Source: Mikania micrantha
Lineage: Eukaryota > Streptophyta > Magnoliopsida > Asterales > Asteraceae
Reading direction: 5' to 3'
Length of the DNA: 64,000 nucleotides
NCBI GenBank assembly: GCA_009363875.1
Contig: CM018696.1
Location: 17,993,475 to 18,057,474, forward strand
Of this stretch, positions 9,301 to 20,650 are shown one piece after another. The notes beneath the pieces were generated by a model. The model had not been told where the DNA came from and did not search any database. It saw only the letters and a program-made list of their open reading frames with translations. The translations under genes were made by a program, and so were the position numbers. Within the stretch, counting starts at the first letter, position 1; each line of letters begins with the position of its first letter.

Positions 9301-10981
9301 TTGAAATGACTTTAGGCACGTTAAACACTTTATCCCCGTAAACCGTTACTGAACTCCCATTAAGACCCGTTAAGAAAATCATATTTATTCGACAGACAAT
9401 GTTAGCCTCATGTTTGGCCAACCAATCCATACCCAAAACTACATCAAAACCTCCTAACGTAATCACAAACAACTTAACAGGGAATCTATGACCTTCTATA
9501 TCAATGTAACAATCATCATCAATGGCCTCCGTTACTCTAGTAGATTTACCAAGAGCAGTTTCAATATTAAAGGCGTGTTCTATCTTTTTAACATTAGCAC
9601 GCAGTTTATCACAAAAAGCAATAGCCACAAAGCTCATACTTGCACCAGAATCAAATAGCACTAAAGCAGGGATATCATTAATCAAAAATGTACCTGTCAC
9701 CACATCCGGGTCTTTATCTGCCTGATCCTTAGTCATAGTAAAGGCACGTGCTTTTGCCTTTTGCTTTTCACCTCCCTTGCTACTTTCAGGTTTGCTGGCT
9801 TCCGTAGACATTATCTTTGGTTTAAAACAATTCCTGCTCATATGACCGATTCCACCACAATTATAACATTTTGGCATACTAGGACAATTATTCGAGAAAT
9901 GTCCAGTTTGTCCACAACGGTAGCACAAAGTAGTCCCCATCCGACATTCTCCTCCATGTTTCTTTCCACACTTAAGGCATGTTTCAATTCCTTCCATTTT
10001 AAACCTTTTCATAGGGGGCCCTGGTTTGTCATTTCGGTTTCTCTTAAATCTAGATGACCACTTTTGCTTAGGTTCTTCCTTTATTGGTTCTGCTTCCAAT
10101 ACATCATCCCAGACAATGCCGCTAATCTCTACAGCTGATTCAAAAGTTCTGGGAGCATGCGCCTTCACATGTGTTCGGACTCTAGGTGGTAGTCCTTCCA
10201 CATATAACTTCAACCTGCGTTCCTCCGTGTTTACCAAATGAGGAACCAGTCTTGACATTTCATTAAATTTTGACGTATATTGTCGATGAGTCATACGTCC
10301 AGCTTTTAAAATCAGGAATTCTCGCTCGATTTTATCAATTTCATTCTTTGGACAGAAGTGTTTCGTAACTAATTCCTTTAAGTTTTCCCATCTTAAACCT
10401 TCCACATCAGTAGTGGTCTTCGACTGCTTGACCGTGTTCCACCAGTGTAAAGCTTCTTCAGTAAATGAATGAGCTGCAAATTTCACAGCTTGGTCTTCCC
10501 GGCATTCACTGATATCGATAACCGCCTCCATTGTCGAAACCCAATGGCAAGTAGCCACCGCATCTTTCTTACCATCAAAGGGTGGAGGATTGCACCCTTT
10601 AAAAGCTTTATAATCACATCCTTTGGGTTTCTTTGTATCCGAACCCTTACCTTTATCATTGATAATCAATACCTCATCTTCATCGTGCTCTATGTTAGAG
10701 CTGTTAGCTCTCTCACCTTCCTCAGTAGCTCCTTCTTTAGTAGTTTCCTTTTCGGCTTTGGTTCTATCTGAAGGTAATAGATCTTTTAAAATTTTACGAA
10801 CTTCATTAGATATTGCCTTTACCACCACCGGTTCAAGCCTAATTTCTTCCTCTTCATTTTCTTCTTCAGTGTTGACTTCAGGTTCCGCATTATTCACCGG
10901 TACTTCCTCAGCTTGCTTCTTGTTTTTAGGTGGTCGGCCTCGACCTCCAACACGTCCACCTTCTCCCCCTTCGCCTGCCAT
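6356..10981 (-). CDS. Ty3/gypsy gag-pol polyprotein with chromodomain (1541 aa)
   Basis: One unbroken frame from ATG 10981 to the stop at 6356. In order: Gly/acidic N-terminus; gag domain at about 150-290; three CCHC-type zinc knuckles at 335-385; aspartic protease with DSG at 444-446; reverse transcriptase at about 640-815; RNase H at about 900-1040 (YSDAS, DLEL and YTDH acidic residues present); integrase zinc-binding His-Cys pairs near 1117-1157 and catalytic D1187, D1248 and E1284; chromodomain-like C-terminus at about 1481-1530. It mediates copying of the element through an RNA intermediate, and the chromodomain usually guides insertion into heterochromatin. Oddity: the RT catalytic motif reads FIDN at 779-782 where the family has two Asp, and FKL replaces the usual FGL at 751-753. 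Despite the open frame, this copy's RT is probably inactive. Confidence 0.95.
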   Translation of the reverse strand: MAGEGGEGGRVGGRGRPPKNKKQAEEVPVNNAEPEVNTEEENEEEEIRLEPVVVKAISNEVRKILKDLLPSDRTKAEKETTKEGATEEGERANSSNIEHDEDEVLIINDKGKGSDTKKPKGCDYKAFKGCNPPPFDGKKDAVATCHWVSTMEAVIDISECREDQAVKFAAHSFTEEALHWWNTVKQSKTTTDVEGLRWENLKELVTKHFCPKNEIDKIEREFLILKAGRMTHRQYTSKFNEMSRLVPHLVNTEERRLKLYVEGLPPRVRTHVKAHAPRTFESAVEISGIVWDDVLEAEPIKEEPKQKWSSRFKRNRNDKPGPPMKRFKMEGIETCLKCGKKHGGECRMGTTLCYRCGQTGHFSNNCPSMPKCYNCGGIGHMSRNCFKPKIMSTEASKPESSKGGEKQKAKARAFTMTKDQADKDPDVVTGTFLINDIPALVLFDSGASMSFVAIAFCDKLRANVKKIEHAFNIETALGKSTRVTEAIDDDCYIDIEGHRFPVKLFVITLGGFDVVLGMDWLAKHEANIVCRINMIFLTGLNGSSVTVYGDKVFNVPKVISMIKASEFMRRGCGAYLAYVIDKESKVKELEDVPVVCNFPDVFPEDLPGIPPDREIEFQIDVVPGAQPVAKAPYRLAPTEMKELITQLQDLLDKGFIRPSVSPWGAPVLFVKKKDGSMRMCIDYRELNKLTIKNKYPLPRIDDLFDQLQGASWFSKIDLRSGYHQLKMREQDIPKTAFRTRYGHYEFLVMSFKLTNAPTAFMDLMNRVCRPMLDRSVIVFIDNILIYSKSESDHACHIREVLEMLRREKLYAKFSKCAFWLREVQFLGHVISPEGIMVDPAKVEAVMKWNPPKTPTEVRSFLGLAGYYRRFIQDFSRIATPLTKLTRKEVKYDWGPTQVQAFEELKKRLTEAPILTLPDGNEDMVVYSDASYLGLGCVLMQRGKVIAYASRQLKTHEANYPTHDLELAAVVFALKIWRYYLYGVKCTIYTDHKSLKYFFEQKDLNMRQRRWLELLKDYECEILYHPGKANVVADALSRKTEHSAIQVKSYSLVITPDFLNELKDAQKEGLKEENVGFERIFGQVKNLEENECGVKIRFSRMWVPRNGDIRSRILDEAHKSRYSIHPGATKMYQDLRKDYWWPGMKFNVMQYVNKCLTCAQVKAEHQKPYGYVQPLEVPEWKWEHITMDFITKLPLTAKRHDTIWVIVDGLTKSAHFLPIRETYTSEKLSELFVKEIITRHGVPVSIVSDRDTRFVSRFWKQFHESMGTRLNISTAYHPQTDGQSERTIQTLEDMLRACIIDFGGSWDDHLSLVEFSYNNSYHASIGMPPYEALYGRRCRTPVCWGGVGQKEVGSKAAVIDLTEKLQLVKARMKAAQDRQKSYADKRRRPIEFEVGDHVLLKVSPWKGVIRFRKRGKLSPRFIGPFRIMARVGKVAYRLELPAELSGIHPTFHVSHLRKCLTDDVTYVPLNDIEVDEKLNYIEEPVAIVDTKEKQLRNKTIRQVKVQWKHRKGSETTWETEEEIKQLYHICLKCNRFRGRNLL

Positions 10982-11310
10982 TTTAGTTTTCTATACATGT
11001 TGCAAACAATCACGTGTCAATCAAGGTAATAATTCAGGACATAATAAGCATTGTAAATTGTTAATGACGTTGATCAAGTGTAATTAACTATTTACCCCAC
11101 TTATAAGTTCTAAACATTCCCAATCCTGAACACATTATCATTCGCAACATCATACTAATTCAATCTATATCTTAAACATAACAAAGCTCTAAGGTCAAAT
11201 GCTCATGGCATCAAACTACCCTTGACTGGCATTCATTCTGTCCCATTTTCAGTCTAAGTCCAGCCATTAGGGATGACCGGATCTCTCAAACTATGGCTCT
11301 GATACCAACT
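10982..11310 (-). other. 5' leader and primer-binding site of the full element
   Basis: Untranslated leader between the LTR edge and the gag start. TGGTATCAGAGCC (11307-11295, minus strand) matches the initiator-Met tRNA 3' end, 3 nt from the LTR. It is essentially identical to 3621-3949. Confidence 0.9.
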
Positions 11311-13704
11311 TGAGAGGCCCCGAGCCCCTCGGTTGGCAAACATCATACCCATAGTCCTTAAACCATATTTATGTTATCATAGCAGCGGAATTTAAGGTGA
11401 TTATATAAAATATTATACAAACCTAAACAAACATTAATACATAGCTCATATCATTATTAGGTTTATAACATAGCCAGTCTATGCCAGGGGTAGTCTTCAA
11501 CATATGCCATGAGCTTTCCTGGTCTCCTTTCACAAACTATTCAACCTGATATGCATGTAAAACAAGTCAGCTTTATGCTGGTGAGTTCTAAGTTCATTTC
11601 TTAAAAAAAATCCTTATCCATTCATGTTATCATATAGCATAATCCAAATACATAACATACCTGTTCGCATATCATAATTTCATAACATACATATCATCAT
11701 AACATAATTACATAATAAACATATCATCATAACATCATTACATAATATACATATCATCATAACATCATTCATACGGTGAAGGAACTTCACCGTCAACTGC
11801 TGACTCTGAAGTCAAACAGGCTTGTGCAGCACAAGGCTCTATAACTATCAACCCGAAGTCGATAACTTACACATGCATAAGATTCCATCAACTGGCGACA
11901 CACAGTCGGCAGGCCTGTTTTTACGCAGGACTTCTTAATCATCATAAGCAAAAGCGGCTCCTTTCACCGCTGTGCTCAAGTTTTGCTCAACCGTAGTTGA
12001 CAAAACCACAGTTCCTCCTCGACATCGGTCGAGTGTCTTATGTTCCTCCTCGACCTCAGCCGAGTGTCTTATGTTCCTCCTCGACCTCAGACGAGTGTCT
12101 CATGTTCCTCCTCGACCTCAGTCGAGTGTCTTACATTTCCTCCTCGACCTCAGTCGAGTGTCAAAAAAAAAAATCATTTCTTTCTCAACAACAGTTGAGA
12201 CTTAAAAACATTCGTTATATCTCAGCTGAGATTCGTAAAATCATATATTTCTCAATCATCATTGAGACTTAACGTATTCATTACATCTCAGCTGAAATTC
12301 TTAAAATCATTTACTTCTCAATCATAGTTGAGACTTAAAACATTTCTTTATCTGAAAACGTATTTTTCCTGAAAACATGCTTTACCTGACCATAATCAGG
12401 TTAAAATCACTTTCATACAATAACTTTATACATACATACAATCATTTTCATAAAATAACTTTATAACATGCATATCAGCCCAAAATGATAAAACATTTAA
12501 AACAGGGCTATAAGAACTCACCTGATATCTTACAGTAGCAAAATTCCTCGTAAACTGATACTAATGATGTAACTCTGCATTAGTTTACACTTAATAAGTT
12601 ATTTATGTTTTAACCTACTGATTAGATCTTTCTGAACGTTCAATGTCAAAGACATTGTCTTGAAAGTCATCAAATAGTTAACGTTGTTGATTATAATGCT
12701 AAAACAGTTCCTAAACCGATTAATGGCTTAGAAATGATCAATCCTTATCATTAATTGCCCAATTATCATGAAATATCACAATGTAGTCTTAGAATAGGTT
12801 TAATAACCATGTTTAACATACTAATCTGACAGTTATCATAAACATCAGATAATCGTTCTAATGAGTATGTTAATGATCGTGATTAGTTTGAAACACTTAG
12901 ATTTAACCTTTGCATTTCAAAGATTAACCAAGCTAATCACCTACATTGTCATAACCAAATGGATTAAACCATTATAATCACAGTTGTGATTTCATGCAAA
13001 CCGGGCATTACAACAGATCAAAACAAGGATTTAACCGTTAGAACATCGTGTTCTTCATTTCTAATCAATCCTAGCCATCATCTAGGCAATAATCAACAAT
13101 CCTAACCATGTCATTACGTTCAAAATCAAGATCTAATCAATCAAAATCGAACTAGAAGGCTAAAACGAAGCATTACCTAATCTGACGGAGTTTGGAGCAT
13201 AGAACAACGTTCAGAACTTGTAAACACGTTCCCTGGCTTCAAATATGTGATCTGATGGCTTTGATTTGGTGATTTGATGGTTAAACATCGAATTCTTTCG
13301 TCTGGAGCTAGAAAGGTTCGAGATATGAAAAAATCAAACTTTCTGCGTGAAACTGATTAAGAAATCTGATCCATAACACCGCCTCACTCGTTGCGTACCG
13401 CGACAAGGGGCCAAAAAGAGCTTCGCGTACCGCGAAGAAATCCGGAGGATTTTAGCTATTTTAGGTCCGTCGCGTACCGCGAAGGATCCTCAAATATTCG
13501 TCGCGTACCGCGACGAGTCCAGAAGTTCAATACTTTGAAAATTTTCTTCATTTCGCGATTCCGGACAATCCGCAACTCCGTTTCGCGCACGGTTTTCGCC
13601 TACGTTCATCATTTCTCGTGTACTATCAATCTGTAGTAATTACCATTGTCAATTCAACGTAGATTTTATACACGATCAAATGTGCTAATTATTCGGTTGT
13701 TACA
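11311..13704 (-). repeat. Tekay-like LTR, right copy (5' LTR of the full element)
   Basis: 2394 bp with TG...CA ends, offset exactly 7361 bp from 3950-6343. The 31-bp array is at 12012-12166 and the GTAC palindromes at 13388-13515. To its right the sequence changes abruptly into CACTA-type subterminal repeats beginning CAATTAGCTG, so the outer insertion boundary is 13704/13705. No matching TSD can be checked because the far side of the cluster is disrupted at 1354. Confidence 0.93.
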
Positions 13705-16700
13705 CAATTAGCTGCTACACAATTCCAACACAATTAGTTGCTACGCAATTCCGACAAAACTATTCTGGTAATTCTGACGCAAATCCGACGATTTTTTTTT
13801 TTGCGACGCAAATCCGACGAAACATTTATGTTTTTGCGACGCAATTCCAAGGAAACATTTCCTTTTTTTGCGACGCAATTCCGACGAAATCTTTTCTTTT
13901 ATACAAAGAAACCAAATTCACCTAGGAAAAATGATTTTTTTTTTACCTAAACCCATTGCAAGTAAATACATAAATGTGCTTCAAAAAAGTAAACTAAAAA
14001 GCCGCATAGAAAGTATGATTTGCAAATCAAATTCAAACACAATCAAGTAAGCATCCACAAGTCTCCAAAACTAACATAGGTTTTAATCAATATCCAAATT
14101 AACACATCTAACTAATAGGGCGTTGCATAAATTTCATAAACTCTTTCATTTGTAGTTGCATTTTATTGTTCTTGTCGCTCTTTTTATATTTCTCCTTCCA
14201 TCTCTAGCCTTGATCTACTTTCAGCTTCCATTTGAACTTCCAAATCATGAATCTACAAATTTAATAAAACATATATATTTGGTATTAGAATTAAATATGT
14301 AGAAGTAAATTATCAAGACAATCCCGATGCTTTGATTGTAGTTTGACTAAAAAAGTTGAATAGTCTAAGACAATAGGTTGGAGGGCTAGGGCACAACCAT
14401 GCTTAGCCAAATAAGTTACTAATTGTGAGGATTGGTGACTGTCAATAGATATAGACAATGTTGAAGATCACTCAGATGACACTTTGACTTGTACCAATGA
14501 ATATGTTGTTGGTTTGTAGGTTAAGGTTTATGGTGCATAGTTTCCTTCCACACACCGCTTTAGAGACAGAATTTGAGGTTAAATGTACTAAACTAACTTC
14601 ACTAATACTCTTGATTAAATTATAATATCAATCTTTAATTTTTAATTAAATGTCTGTTAATCACTAACTAGTATTACATATGACATCAATCATCTGGTGA
14701 GTAACATCATGTATCTATCTGCTAAATTATTAAGATTCTGCAACTATTATGGAATGACAAAAGAAGTCAACACATAACAAATTTAGAAACAAATGTAAGA
14801 TTTTAGATTAATGTAATTATCATGCAAAATCAACATACTTTCTTGTTTATTATGAAATTGTCCACAGCCTAATTTTGGTATATTAAAGTCTGATGTGATG
14901 TGTGAAAGTTACATAAAAAAACCACTAACCTGATATTTGTCTATTTAAGTTCCTAATTTGTAGAAATTTATGGGTTTGTGAAAAATATTAAGATTGTAAA
15001 ATACCGACTAATTACCCTTTAAATGGTCAAATTTTTTATGCAGTGACATTCAATTTTTTTGCATAAAAGAATATATATGATATCATACAACCCAAGTGTG
15101 TGGGGTAAGATTACGTGCATTAGATCGCAAAGTGATCTAATCCTTTGCTAAACAAGAGTTAAGTCAAACACGGTCCTTTTATATGACCCCAATTAAGAGT
15201 TAACAAGACAAAAAACAAATTCCATTTATGTGTATTGTATATAAGTTTTGGGACTTTAACATACAAAAGGTACTTTAGATGCTTTTTAATAAAACTTAAA
15301 TACTGAAATTAAGCTAGAATGTGAATAATTAGAAGGTATGTTGGAAGGATTTGGCTTTAGAATTAACACGTATTGAAAATGATTTTCTACCTCCATGGAA
15401 CTACTGCCATAACTTGCAGGTGAGACCGCTCTCCTTCGACGTTACGGTTCCTTTAAATCGCTTGCTGATGCTGCATCAGTGATGCTGCAACATGTCTTCT
15501 CAAACTACTTACACTCCCCTGCATTCATCACAAACCAAATCTTGATGTTGTGTTGCATCAATGATGCTATAACCTCATAAATGTAACAATGATTTAACTT
15601 AATTTGATGATTTAAATGGAAAAATTCATAATTAAAATATGGTCCAAGAACAAACTTAAGTAAACACAATCAACAAATTATTTACAGATAATACACAGAG
15701 ACTTGATTACAAATAATAAGGGATGAGATCATTATATTCATTCTTACATTTTTAAGCTTGCCAATGAAATCCTTAGTTCTTCATCTTTCATAGAAACCAA
15801 TAGTCCATTGTCATTGATAAACTACAATGAAAACCAAATGTAGATAATAACAAAAATCACCAATATGGAAACGACAAAACACGCTACTTCTAATCAGGAG
15901 TAAAGTCCCCAATCAATGATTACGATGTTGAAAAAGATTAAGAGCCCTAAGATAGAACTCTTTTACAAAGAAGAAGAATCAGCCCTAAGAAAAACAAAAC
16001 AGTAGCAACAAGGATGTTGTTATGGTTCCTCTCAAAGATTACAAGGATGTCTTTCTGTTTATCTCAAAGAGATCCATCCATCAACTATTTATTATGTCAC
16101 CAAACAACAAGTTTTAAATCAAACAAGAATAATGGCAACCATACCCAGATCCTAGAATCATTGCTTGAGATATGAAACATTTCAGCACAAGAAGCTTTTT
16201 GTTGAAGGGGAGTGTTGAGCGGAAGTGAGCTGGCAATCGGTCGGTGAGCACCGGTGGGTGAGATATTGAGATGTTAATCACCCCTTTCGTCCTCAATTCC
16301 TCAGTTGTGTGCATTAATGAAAGGCAGGAAACAAAAGGCTAACATCAGTTTAGGGCAACACTCGAGAGTTTGAGAGCGGGAATATAAATTACTTTTGGTA
16401 TGACGAATTTTTGGGAGGGAAGCGAAAAACCTTCATATATCCAATACACTGTAATTATACATCAAATATATCCTACTACTAGTTAAAGATTTAGCCCATT
16501 TCTCTTGTACATCGGGTTTAAGCTTTATTGGTGACACTTTAATATATACTAGGTGAGAGGATAAATCTTGAGTTTAATCTCAGGTTCTGAACCAATAGGA
16601 GCAAAAGTTTACCCATTTCACGGGTTCTCAATACAAAATTTTAAATAATACTAATTGTAGTTAAACTAAATCAAAATAATCAAATAAAATACTACTAATT

Positions 16701-16757
16701 ATAGTAGTGATATCAAAAGTAAATATTCGTAGCAAAAATGGACTTTTTCTAGTAATG
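13705..16757. mobile_element. Probable CACTA-type remnant, left end lost
   Basis: 13705-13900 carries repeated GACGCAATTCCGACGAAA-like motifs, the style of subterminal repeats seen in CACTA elements. At 16725-16757 is TTCGTAGCAAAAATGG followed by GACTTTTTCTAGTAATG, close to a CACTA right terminus (TTTCTAGTAGTG). The left terminus is missing at the LTR junction. Between 14000 and 16700 I see no coding sequence; it is AT-rich with stop codons throughout. Extent and unity of the element are inferred. Confidence 0.45.
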
Positions 16758-17575
16758 ATATCAACAGTAAATATTAATATTTTATTGTTCCCATGTTCGA
16801 CATCGTTTGTTTGTTTGAAACATTAATCGGTTATTCACTTGTTTTTCTTTCGTAAGTATCATTGTATCAAATAGTCTTGTAATGATTCGATAAGAAAAGT
16901 TCGCCACTTTAAACGAGCCTATCTTTATGAATTTGGTTATTGGGATTTGTTAAGCATAACTGGGCCTAGCCCATTTGGTTCGATTAGCAACAAACCATTT
17001 ACTTCTAAATAGATTTATAACATGTTAACATGTGTTTTAACCTATTAAGACATGATTTATGCAGTGTCGACTTGTTAAGGTTAAACACGAACCTGTTAAT
17101 TTCGTGTCGTGTTAACATGTTCATGTATAAAATTGTCAGCCCTAGCTTGGAGGATGGAGGCAAGGAAATGTTTCCATGAATCTAGGTTTCAAGTTTAAGG
17201 TTATATTATTTATAAAAAAAATATATTCAAATAGAAAATTTGTTTCAACCGTAGAAACATGCAAGATCTAATATTATTATCTATATATACAAAAACAAAT
17301 TTTGAACAGTGAATTTTCGCAATAATATTATTATGTATGTATGGATGGATGGTATGAATGTATGTATGTATGTAGGTAGGCATGCATGTATTTATTATTT
17401 ATGCATGTATGTATGATGGTAGGTATGTATGTATGTTTACAAAAGATCATAAATAAAACACTTCTCCCTCTAGTTTTCGTGGACATACCGATGGAAACGA
17501 GCATTAACAAACGTAGTTAAAATCAGGAAGTTAGCTGTAATATGAAACCTAATTGGTGATGCTAATAATTAAGTT
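16758..17575. other. Unassigned AT-rich DNA with a GTAT/GATG simple repeat
   Basis: No gene is seen. 17330-17435 is an imperfect (ATGT)n/(GATG)n microsatellite. GTCAGCCCTA near 17145 resembles the end of hAT-type MITEs such as the one at 46074-46327, but I could not find its partner end. Confidence 0.5.
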
Positions 17576-18439
17576 AATATTTTTTTGTCCGAAATTTGTA
17601 GCAAGTTTCGATACATTTGTGACCAAATATTCTATAAATCAAATCGATTTTTTTTTTGTGTCGAAAATTCGTAGCAAGTTGTGACACACTTGCGACGAAA
17701 TATTTTATTAAATAAATTAATGTTTGTATGTCAGAAATTTGTAGGAACCTGTGACATATTTGTGACGAACTATGTTACTTCTGTCGGAAATTCGTTGCAA
17801 GTTGCGACACATTTGTGACGAAATCTTTTTTTAATTAAATTATTTTTTTTTCGTCGGAAATTTGTAGCAATTTGTGACGCAATTATTACAAAATATATAA
17901 TTAGTTGAATTAAATTTTTTTTGTCGGAAATTCGTAGCACCTTGCTACGCATTTGCGCAAAAATATTTTATTAATTAATTTTTAATTTATTTGTACCGGA
18001 AATACGTAGCAAATTGCGACACATTTGAGACGAAATATTTTTTTAATTAAATTGATTTTTTTCGTTGGAAATTTGTAGGAATTTGTGACGCAATTGTGAT
18101 AAAAAATATAATTAATTAAATTAATTTTTTTTGTCGGAAATTCGTATCAACTTGCTACACATTTGCTATAAAATATTCTATTAATTTAATTTAATTTAAT
18201 TTATTTGTGTCGGAAATTTGTAGCCAGTTGCGACACATTTGCGACGAAATATTTTTTTAATTAAATTGATTTTTTTTCCTCGGAAATTTGTAGCAATTTC
18301 TGACGCAATTGTGACAAAATTTAGGCTTTGTTTACTTTCACATACTTCGTCGGTATTTTGTCGCAATTGGGTAGCATTTTGTGACAAAAAAAATTGCGTA
18401 GCAAATTTTTGTCGGAAAAAATGACTTTTTCTAATAGGG
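17576..18439. repeat. ~70-bp tandem repeats with a CACTA-like terminus
   Basis: About eleven degenerate units begin with GTCGGAAATTCGTAGCAA-like sequence and contain GCGACACATTTGCGACGAAA. They start near 17588, 17662, 17729, 17783, 17853, 17923, 17995, 18064, 18133, 18208 and 18280. Units three apart resemble each other best (for example 17853, 18064, 18280), suggesting a higher-order period of about 211 bp. The block ends near 18439 in GACTTTTTCTAATAGGG, a decayed CACTA-type end. It is probably subterminal repeat sequence; no transposase is visible. Confidence 0.7.
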
Positions 18440-18553
18440 AACAACTATATCATCAAAACAAATACCTGCCAAAAAGATTAAAAACAATTCGATACCTAAT
18501 TATTAAACTCATACTTGTCAAGCTTTAGTAAATATTTCAAGTCTAATATTTTT

Positions 18554-19244
18554 GAGATAACTCTACACAAATGTAAATTATTTTTGAAATTGTTCGAATT
18601 ATGTCACTCAATCTTTTTTTTTTTTGTCTTAATAAGTCACTCAAATTAGTTTTGGTGTTATAATCCTAGTTTTTTTTTACCTAAACAACATGTTACAAGG
18701 TAAAATGTGTGTTTTCTTTTCTTTTTTTTTAATTTTTTCTTGTAAACTTTTGAAGCCCTATCATCAAAAACAAAGTAAAACGGATCAATTATCCAGAAAA
18801 TACTCCATCTTCCAAGAATCTTCTGGTCTTCATCCAAACACCCTTCACGAAATCTAGAATCCAAAATAACAAAAATCAAATCCACTGAATTACTAAAATG
18901 AAGGATTTTGATTGTTATCTTCAAATTGACGATATCCACCATGCATCCAGACCAAATTTGCATAATAAACTTAAGAAGATGGGTGGATGGTTAAACCCAT
19001 CAATCGAAGTCTAAGAGTATCCATTATAAAATCACAAATTTCTCATTTTCTAATGTTACGTACAACCATTTATAAGAAAAAATTAAAAAAAAAACACATA
19101 TTATCTTATAACATGTTGTTTAGGTAAAAAAACTTGGATTAGAACATCAAAACTAAGTTGAGTGACTTCGTTGAAACAAAAAAAAGATTGAGTGACTTGA
19201 TTGGAATAATTCAGAAGTTGGTTACACTTATGTAGAGTTATCTC
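18554..19244. mobile_element. Mutator-type MITE with long terminal inverted repeats
   Basis: The left end GAGATAACTCTACACAAATG is mirrored at the right, whose reverse complement begins GAGATAACTCTACATAAGTG. Similarity of the arms runs well over 100 bp, including CACTCAATC and CCTAAACAACATG. The flanking 9-mers (TAATATTTT, ATTATTCTT) match only partly, so the TSD has decayed or the ends are off by a few bases. The centre (about 18740-19010) is not coding. Confidence 0.7.
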
Positions 19245-20641
19245 ATTATTCTTATAGAATTGAGTTTAATTGATATATTTTTTAATAATTACTTTAAAAT
19301 TTTATGCAGTTTTTTAAAATTATTTTTTATTATTATATAATCATGTATATTATCATAATGCAGTATACATCCAGATTTCTCAAAAACTTGATCATTTCGT
19401 TTAATGAATTATTGTAGAAGTGGCCCCAAAGACACACACATCTTTTGTTATACTCAAACAAAAATTATATAATAAAATAATAATAAATAAAGAAAACATG
19501 TGATAGGGATGGTTTAACTTTTGACTCTTCATGAAAATAGGTTTTTAAAATCATTCAGCATTATATATTAGCTTTGAGGTCAACAAAATACTTGAAAGTA
19601 CACATATTACCCTTATTAGTATGACATTATGTAAATTAATACCGAATAATTTAATTATTCCGTATAATGTATGTGTGCACGTGCACATATAATGTCTATG
19701 ACATAGGAATACAACAATTGGAGTTCTAAAACTAGTACCATTGGTGGTACATCATAAGAGGAGGGTTGTCATGCCTATAAAGAAAAAAGAAAAAATGATT
19801 TTTAGCAACCAATATCATTACCTGGTTGTTATAAATACTTAAAATTAGGTTTAGATTGCCCATGTTTTTTTATTAGAGCTATTGGATTAATCTTGTTGGG
19901 TAAGGCCGGTTACGGGTCATGAATAAGTAATATATGTTACGGGTTTTAGTATTTAAACTAGATTATTCTTTTTAACGTGGATTAAGTCTTTAGCATCAAA
20001 TTTTCAAACGACAAAATTCTTGTACGTAATATTGTGTGTTTCAAGTGTGTAATCAAACACCTGAACCAACTAACACATGTTATACATGTATTGATTAAAA
20101 CTTTATTTTATTCCTTGTCAATTTTTTTTAATAGTTATGTATGTAAGTTAAAAAAAAAATACAAAATGGTTTACCAAAATTTGTAATTTTTTTTAGAGTA
20201 TAATATCAACATACCCTTAAACAAAATTTAACATTATATATTTATTTTATTGTGTTTAAACAACTACAATAATTTAATTAAAAGAAGAAAATTATTTTTG
20301 ACATTTCTAATAATTTTAATACAATAAAAATAATTATAAATAACATTTACTAAAAAAAAGTTAGTTTGAGTTGGGTTGCTAACAGCCCTTGTTATATAAT
20401 GATCACTATATTCATCTGTTTCTAAAATTTTGAGATTTCCTTTTTCTTTTCCAGCATCATAATCGTCATCTCTATTTTTATCTTTAAAATTTAGAGTTTT
20501 GTGGATAAATGTTCTCTAAATATAGAGATTAATGTTCACCATCTCTCTAATGTTTTATAAGTGTGTAAAAGAGATAAAATAATAATACTTGTTGTCATCG
20601 AGATAGAAATAGAGATGAATGATATATAAGAATGTTGTCAA
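19245..20641. other. AT-rich intergenic DNA
   Basis: No gene or clear element. An imperfect inverted repeat built on CATCTCTATTTTTAT spans about 20460-20620 and may be a small MITE. A GGGTTGCTAACAGCCCT stretch near 20380 and a GAGCTATT stretch near 19875 could be decayed hAT-MITE ends, but no TSD was found. Confidence 0.5.
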
Positions 20642-20650
20642 TTAAATAAA

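Larger units (their letters stand above)
3950..13704 (-). mobile_element. Full-length Tekay-like Ty3/gypsy chromovirus retrotransposon
   Basis: The order on the minus strand is 5' LTR (13704-11311), initiator-Met primer site (11307-11295), leader, polyprotein (10981-6356), polypurine tract (about 6359-6344) and 3' LTR (6343-3950). Gag-PR-RT-RH-IN order plus a C-terminal chromodomain points to the chromovirus branch; Tekay is my best clade call. Beyond 3950 lies a second internal region instead of host DNA, so this element has no simple TSD. The whole is a tandem LTR-internal-LTR-internal structure, as produced by unequal recombination between LTRs. Confidence 0.92.
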
